Shown here piece by piece: positions 44,046 to 48,255 of a stretch of DNA of 48,255 nt. The notes under the pieces were generated by a model. That model searched no databases and had not been told where the DNA came from. It saw only the letters and a program-made list of their open reading frames with translations. The DNA is from Chromera velia (lineage: Eukaryota; Sar; Chromeraceae). The translations under genes and the position numbers were made by a program. Each line of letters starts with the position of its first letter. Within the stretch, counting starts at the first letter, position 1. The stretch is from NCBI GenBank assembly GCA_018398765.1, contig JAHBMJ010000229.1:4271-52525 (forward strand). The letters run 5' to 3'.

Positions 44046-47000
44046 ATGGCCGACCTGCCGTTAAGCAGGAAAAGGAGACAACGGAGAGATCTAAGACGGG
44101 TGAGTGCACCCTCGAGCATCTGATCAGCGTGTGTTGTCTGAAGAAAACATGACCAGGTCTGTCCTGCCGGTGGAAAGGCCGGAGACTTCAATTTTCGCCC
44201 AGCTCTCTCTCCTTTCCTCGTTTCCTTTCTCCCCCCTCGTGGCGTTAGATTGCGGGTTGGAATGTCTTCTCTTGCCTTCTCGTGCAATCCGTTTCGGTGG
44301 AATGCATGACCTGTCATTGTGTTTGTATTTGTCTTCATTCATCTTTCATCGAAACAAACTGGCTCAAAGTTGGTTCCTCCACTTGTGACGCCCAGGCAAG
44401 CAGCTTCGAGGACATGAAGCTCAAGTTGGTGGAGATGCAGCACGAGCTCTCAAAGACAAAAAAGGGACTCGCAGAGACCTCCACGAGCGTGAAGACAGTC
44501 AAGGTGAGCTCGATAAACCAACCTATTTGAAATGTTGCTTTCGCTGATACAGACGGCTGGAACAAAGAGAAGCAGGTTCCTTGATTCCTTTTCTTTCTTT
44601 TCCTCGCTCGTTCCTTCTTCATCGTCCCTTTCCAGCCAGCAAAATCCACTCTTCCCTGCATGAGATGTAAGCAAGACAAGGAGTATTCGGTATCGCAAGA
44701 CCACTTGAGGGGCATGTGGGAAAAAATGAGGGGTCAGAAATAATGGAGAGGGCTGGGGTGAAATTCTCTCTCTTGATTGCATGCTCTTGTCTTGCACTTA
44801 TATGACGCCATTGCTCTCTCTTTCGGATCGTATCGGTCAGGCCCCTCTTGACCGTAATCCTGCATGGATCCCTGCAGGCACTGCCAAAGTTAATCAGGAG
44901 ATGCAGGCATTCGTCAAGAAAGCAGCAGGTAAGCAGACCTGAAGAGGCACAAGGCAAAGGGCCTTGCTGCCGTACAGGTGGCAGCAACGAATCGACTGTA
45001 TATATCATGCATGAGGCCCGCGAATGGACACAGAGATGAACTGATAGATATATATTGATGTGCATGATTTTTTTTATGTGGTGGGTAGACAGGGAAGCAG
45101 AAGAGCAGACGGGCATGTAAGAGGCAACTGCTGAACAGACGGGACGGATGGTTGATCATGTAGCGACTCCCACGAGAAAGTCACAGCATGCGTAGGTAGA
45201 CCGATAGCCACAGGAATGAAATGATTCCCAATCAGGAGAGCAAAAAGGCAATGCAAGACGTGCATAGATTGGAGAGCGATCAGATAGACACCTGTGCTCC
45301 CTCCTCTCTTTGAACCTTTCTGCAGATGGCTGGAACGAGAAGAAAGAGGTTCGTAGGTTTCTTTTCTTTCTCTTCCTCGCTGGTTCCTTCTTCATCGTCC
45401 TTTTCCAGCCAGCAAAATCCACTCTTTCGTGCATGACATGTGGGCAGAATTCTCTCAGTTCGTCATCTGATTTTGTTTCAAATTGGTATCTGTTGACTGC
45501 GAATTCATGCCGTGCAAAGACAACGAGTATTCGGTATCGCAAGACCACTTGAGGGGCAAATAAGAAACAATGAGGGGTCAGAAAATTTTGGTGCACCTGA
45601 ACGTGTATCAGAGGACATTGTGAAGGCCTCTCCAGATTCCAATCGATCCACGCAGACTCCTTACCTGGATCTAGAGCCTGAAACTTTCATGATGCTCCTC
45701 TGGGGCCTTTTTTTTACGTGTGGCTGCTGATGCCTTTCTTCCCCTGTTCATCGTGCAGGCCCTGGCAGCTGCTTCAGGCGGGCAGGTGCGTGTACAACAT
45801 GAACTTTGATGACATGTGTAATTTTAGCGGCATGAGGGAAGACCTCGTTTGAAATCTGAAGAGGTGGCGATATGTAAGGCAGTGCAGTCCGTTTGTGCTG
45901 CCGGTGGTTGCGCAGCGACGTCTCAGCAGGCTGAGCGCCCACACCTCCACCTGAACAAATTGAATGAGCCTTGATGAACGAAGTCTGGATGGGGACGCAG
46001 AAAAGAAGACTTCAGTCTCCAACTAGCAAGATCTCTTTGTTTTTCTCCTTTCATTTCTCTTCCTCTCGGTGTTAGATTATAGGTTGGAATGCCTTCTCTT
46101 GTGCGAATCGTTCTCGTGCAATTCGTGTCGGTGAGACGCATGACCTGTCTTTGTGCTTGTCTTCATTCATCTTTCATCGAAACAAACTGGCTTTGTTCCT
46201 CCACTTGTGACGCCCAGGCAAGTACCCTCAACGACATGAGGGCCAAGATGATCGAGATGCAGCAGGGACTCTCAAAGACAAAAAAGGAACTGACAGAGAC
46301 CTCCAAGAGCGTGAAAACGCTTAAAGTGAGCTCGAGAACCCAACATGTTTGAAATGTTGCTTTCGCTGCATGATACTCTGCCTCTTTCTCATCCCACCCA
46401 TGCTCAGCTCTGATTTGCCGCAAATGAACACACAGATGTGTATTAATGTTATGCATACATTCACGCTTGTAGTGGGTAGACAGGCAAGCACATGAGCTCT
46501 TCTCAGCTGTTTATGATCCCGCCACTATCTGTATTGCTCTGTTACAGTATCGGTTGTGCCTTCTCTGTGATTCCTGGTCCCTGCAGGCTCGTGTGGGCTC
46601 ACTTTGCGCGGCCGAGTGTCGATGAAGAGAAGACAAAGCGCTTGAAGGAGCTCGCCGGTAAGCAAACACTTCCATGAGTATATATCTGCATCAAGAAGAC
46701 GATAGCTGCACGAAGTCAGAAATGCAGAAGACATGCGTGCAAGTAGATGCCTATATAGATGGAGTCAATGTCAACCGTCGAAAGGCTGAGTCTAGAGCTC
46801 GGCAGACAGGCAGAGAGGCGGGCAAGTGTGCGATGGGCAGACAGGACACGCAAACACACCGGGGGGCATGCAGACAATCAGTCGCTTGATCATTCGGACG
46901 TCGATGAATGAATGACTTCTCCAAAAAAGGGCAGACACGTGTTACATGGGCTGATAGACGGGTAGGCAGATGGGTATGCACGTAGATTCGTGCAGCAGCT

Positions 47001-48028
47001 CACAGAACCTACCTTGCAGAGAAGCGAGGAAGGATTGATGCGGTATTAAATGCGTTTGTAATGACACTTCCCGCCCTCCCTGTGCAACCTGATCGGTGCA
47101 GCGGACTTTTGCAAGAAGAAGCGACAAGAGACAGCGCAGGTACGCCTTCCATGTGTTTGCTTCTATGTCTCAGCTCAATACACCGCTTTCTCCATAGAGA
47201 TGCGAGTACCTTCTTCATCCTGTGACTCGCCTTGTGTCGATCCCTGTGTTTGTCGAAAAGAGATCGAGCCTGTTGATTTTGGCCGTACAGAAGAGAAGAG
47301 AGGGGGGTCGGCGCAGACTTGGAGCACAGAGCACGAGCAGCAAGTATACGTGACATGAGTGTCAGAATGGTGTAATCCATGAATTACGATGCACTCCGCA
47401 TGCGTGAAACTCCATGGTGATTCGTTTTTTGTGGATTGTGCTTCTCGTCTTTTTTGTTCGCGTATTTGAATGAATGCCTCGGTCGGAGAAGATTTTCTTC
47501 ACTTCTGGTCTCCGTAACGAAATCTTGTCGATTGGTGCGCTGTCCTGTCGGTCGCTGACAGGGGAGAGTTAAGTGTCTCTCTTTCTGCATGTGTCTGTAT
47601 GTTGCCGTCTGTTCCTGCAGACGACCCCCTTCTCTTCGTTCGATCCAAAGGACCTTCTGAAAAAAATTGACCTGCTCGAGGTATGCTTGATGCACTAAGC
47701 TTGCTATTTGATAGCAAATCTTCCGCTGAAGTTGTTGCAGAATCCATTGGACACATAACCTTTCCACTTTTCTTTCTTTCGTTCTTTCTTTCTTTCTTTC
47801 CTTCTTTCTTTCTTTCTTTCTTGCTTTCTTTCTTTCTTTCTTTCTTTCAGTATGGAGCGCTTTTTTCTTGACTTCAAATCAGAAAGGCTCGCGCTGCCCC
47901 CCCAGCTCTCCCTCTCTTTTCTGTATCAATCCCTCTTTTCACTTTCTCTCCCTCCCTGCCTCCGTTCTCTCACGTGCAGAAGCGACTGGAGGCGATTGAG
48001 CAACTCCTCGACCAAAACAAGGGACCGG
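44046..48028 (+). CDS. Coiled-coil protein with a duplicated exon, partial
   Basis: Plausible exons: 44046-44099 (M-A-D-L-P-L-S-R-K-R-R), 44396-44503, 44878-44928, 45759-45785, 46218-46325, 46587-46657, 47102-47139, 47621-47680 and 47980-48028. The 108-nt exons at 44396 and 46218 are clear paralogues, both phase 0 at each end. Each encodes a 36-residue helix rich in Lys, Glu, Met and Leu (E-M-Q-x-x-L-S-K-T-K-K, then T-E-T-S or A-E-T-S). Exons 46587, 47102, 47621 and 47980 join in consistent phase (K-R-L-K-E-L-A, K-K-K-R-Q-E-T-A-Q, D-L-L-K-K-I-D-L-L-E, K-R-L-E-A-I-E-Q-L-L). The joins into 44878 and 46587 are not phase-consistent, so a microexon is missing or those exons are misread. The gene probably runs past the window. 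I do not recognise a family. Confidence 0.5.
44140..46490 (+). repeat. Tandem segmental duplication inside the coiled-coil gene
   Basis: About 44200-44540 resembles 46050-46370, including intron sequence before the 108-nt exon (TTCATTCATCTTTCATCGAA, ACTTGTGACGCCCAG). About 44545-44740 resembles 45320-45590, the second copy having about 70 extra bases. The copies are not in simple head-to-tail order, so more than one duplication or a later rearrangement is needed. Confidence 0.7.
47780..47850. repeat. (CTTT)n microsatellite
   Basis: Pyrimidine tract on the sense strand of the coiled-coil gene, 70-170 bases downstream of the 47621-47680 exon. Confidence 0.9.
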
Positions 48029-48060
48029 GTTGGTCGACCGTGCAGTCAGATGGGACTCCA

Positions 48061-48150
48061 CCTTTTCTTTCGATTGCGCCTCTCTGTCTCTCTCTCTCTC
48101 TCTCTCTCCCTCTCCCCCTCCCTCTCTCTCCTTCTCTCCCTCTCTCTCCA

Positions 48151-48189
<39 letters not shown>

Positions 48190-48255
48190 TCCTCCCTCTC
48201 CTCTCTCTCTCTCTCGTTCTCTCTCTCTCCCTCCCTCCCTCCCTCCCTCCCTCTC
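48061..48255. repeat. (CT)n polypyrimidine tract at the window end
   Basis: Almost pure C/T sequence, continuing to the last base. It may have ended the contig. Confidence 0.95.

Overview
The window is nuclear DNA of a eukaryote. Genes are split into many short exons with GT..AG introns (one GC..AG), reading frames continue only across splice sites, introns are full of microsatellites, and large parts are transposon-derived. The palindrome TGCATGCA recurs, often near gene starts. In apicomplexans this word is a known AP2-type binding site, so my best guess is an alveolate related to Apicomplexa (a chromerid such as Chromera). Taxonomy is inference.

Layout: 1-1637 is intergenic. 1638-2740 (+) is a two-exon secretory thioredoxin/PDI-like gene. 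3758-12665 is a nested transposon stack. A decayed reverse-transcriptase element (minus strand) was split by a 7.2-kb Ty3/gypsy chromovirus with 319-bp LTRs, and the chromovirus integrase was later split by a 635-bp hAT-like TIR element. Removing each insert together with one target duplication restores the host reading frame exactly. A second small TIR element lies at 12708-12961.

The most interesting locus is 14172-26312 (-), a gene of about 21 exons. Nearly every exon encodes one six-cysteine module of about 38 residues (F/Y-Q-G-D-G, then C..C, then G-A-C-C, then C..C). All introns I placed are phase 1. The exons are circularly permuted relative to the GACC-type repeat known to me from bacterial proteins: the first module exon carries only the second half and the last only the first half, so the spliced product holds 19 complete GACC units followed by a Met/Asp/Phe/Lys-rich tail. 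Several 5' splice sites form the edge of long (CAGT)n or (GAGT)n tracts. I infer an extracellular or wall-type structural protein; no signal peptide was found.

27052-31269 (-) is a coiled-coil gene of unknown function with probable microexons. 31276-38821 has no convincing gene but holds a degenerate minisatellite (32530-33970), a long inverted repeat (34515-36255) and dispersed repeats. 38822-42371 (-) is a CRAL-TRIO (SEC14-like) lipid-binding gene. It is divergent from a coiled-coil gene at 44046-48028 (+) that contains a duplicated 108-nt exon and runs towards a polypyrimidine tract at the window end. Nothing suggests these genes form a pathway; this is not an operon-organised genome.
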